Program-made: the position numbers and the translations under genes | Shown: piece by piece, positions 5,555-5,764 of the stretch | Layout: each line of letters starts with the position of its first letter | How positions within the stretch are numbered: the first letter of the stretch is position 1 | Source: Acidobacteriota bacterium | GTDB lineage: Bacteria; Acidobacteriota; Terriglobia; Terriglobales; Acidobacteriaceae | Assembly (NCBI GenBank): GCA_021799945.1 | Contig: JAJYZK010000227.1 | Location: 1 to 5,764, forward strand | Direction of reading: 5' to 3' | DNA: 5,764 bases | Notes under the pieces: model-generated | The model's input: only the letters and a program-made list of their open reading frames with translations | What the model was told of the DNA's origin: nothing | Database searches by the model: none

Positions 5555-5573
5555 CGGAACGCTACGATTGACG
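5540..5573. repeat. 17-bp tandem duplication over the reductase stop codon
   Basis: The unit GAACGCTACGACTGACG at 5540-5556 recurs at 5557-5573 with one C-to-T difference. The first copy encodes the last residues E-R-Y-D and the TGA stop; the second would read E-R-Y-D-stop again in a frame shifted by two. It fills about half of the 35-base gap before the end of the convergent LytTR gene. Confidence 0.93.
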
Positions 5574-5589
5574 GCTTCGCCGGGCGGCC

Positions 5590-5764
5590 CTACAGCTTGA
5601 ACAGCTCGTGCAGCCGGCGCGTCTGGCTGCGGCTGACGGGAACTTCCGTATGCTTGCGGTCGTCCATGCGTAATTGGTAACTGCTCTTGAACCATGGAAC
5701 CACTTCCTTGATGTGGTTGATGTTGACCACATAGGAGCGGTGCGCCCGCCAGAATGCGGAGGGG
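5590..5764 (-). CDS. LytTR-family DNA-binding response regulator, C-terminal end only
   Basis: The last 57 residues of a regulator whose start lies beyond the right edge. The minus-strand frame from 5764 to the TAG at 5592-5590 reads FWRAHRSYVVNINHIKEV, then a WFKSSYQLRM strand, then TEVPVSRSQTRRLHELF. This is the second half of the LytTR DNA-binding domain: the F-R-x-H-R-S-Y-V-V-N segment followed by the P-V-S-R strand and final helix is the family signature. LytTR domains bind direct repeats in promoters, and are commonly the output of two-component response regulators with a CheY-like receiver in front; whether a receiver exists here cannot be seen. The gene is convergent with the reductase, with 35 bases between the stop codons and only a weak 4-base-pair stem (5572-5582) there, so no strong terminator is evident. 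Confidence 0.88.
   Translation of the reverse strand, partial: PSAFWRAHRSYVVNINHIKEVVPWFKSSYQLRMDDRKHTEVPVSRSQTRRLHELFKL

Noticed and set aside
1..5764. CRISPR array, tRNA, rRNA or insertion sequence
   Set aside because: No regularly spaced repeats, cloverleaf sequence, rRNA motif, transposase frame or terminal inverted repeats were seen.

Overview
The window is a GC-rich bacterial chromosomal segment with six genes: two complete cell-envelope or secreted proteins, three complete cytoplasmic proteins or enzymes around amino-sugar, purine and electron-transfer metabolism (counting PurS, GlmS and an FNR-type reductase), plus two further genes cut by the window edges. Gene content (secreted SGNH hydrolase with an N-terminal beta domain, small alanine/proline-rich cytochrome c, stand-alone purS beside glmS, LytTR regulator) and a probable mixture of Shine-Dalgarno-led and leaderless genes would fit Acidobacteriota, possibly the Bryobacterales/Solibacterales. 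That placement is an impression, not a demonstration.

Layout. On the left edge (1-253, minus) is the N-terminal part of an unrecognised, lower-GC protein. A strong intrinsic terminator (357-380) separates it from a minus-strand monohaem cytochrome c (431-898). A 231-base divergent spacer (899-1129) follows, holding a long imperfect stem-loop just ahead of the Shine-Dalgarno of a secreted SGNH/GDSL hydrolase (1130-2413, plus). Then come purS (2472-2717) and glmS (2772-4652), each with a TATAAT-like box only 8-9 bases ahead of its ATG and no ribosome binding site, which is the arrangement expected of leaderless mRNAs. After a 128-base spacer with a 17-base near-perfect palindrome lies an FAD/NAD(P)H reductase of the ferredoxin-NADP reductase type (4781-5554, plus, TTG start), facing the C-terminal end of a LytTR-family regulator (5590-5764, minus).

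How the genes work together. GlmS makes glucosamine-6-phosphate for peptidoglycan and consumes glutamine. PurS is a structural partner of the glutamine-dependent FGAM synthase PurL/PurQ, which are not present here. The two share glutamine as nitrogen donor but each appears to have its own promoter. The cytochrome and hydrolase act outside the cytoplasm; the reductase supplies or takes electrons inside it. No tight operon is visible.

The most unusual thing in the DNA is a set of three short two-copy tandem duplications (11, 10 and 17 bases), two of which duplicate the last codons and stop codon of a gene (glmS and the reductase), and one just after the cytochrome gene. I do not see a clearly new defence or mobile system; the best candidate for unexplored biology is the truncated left-edge gene.
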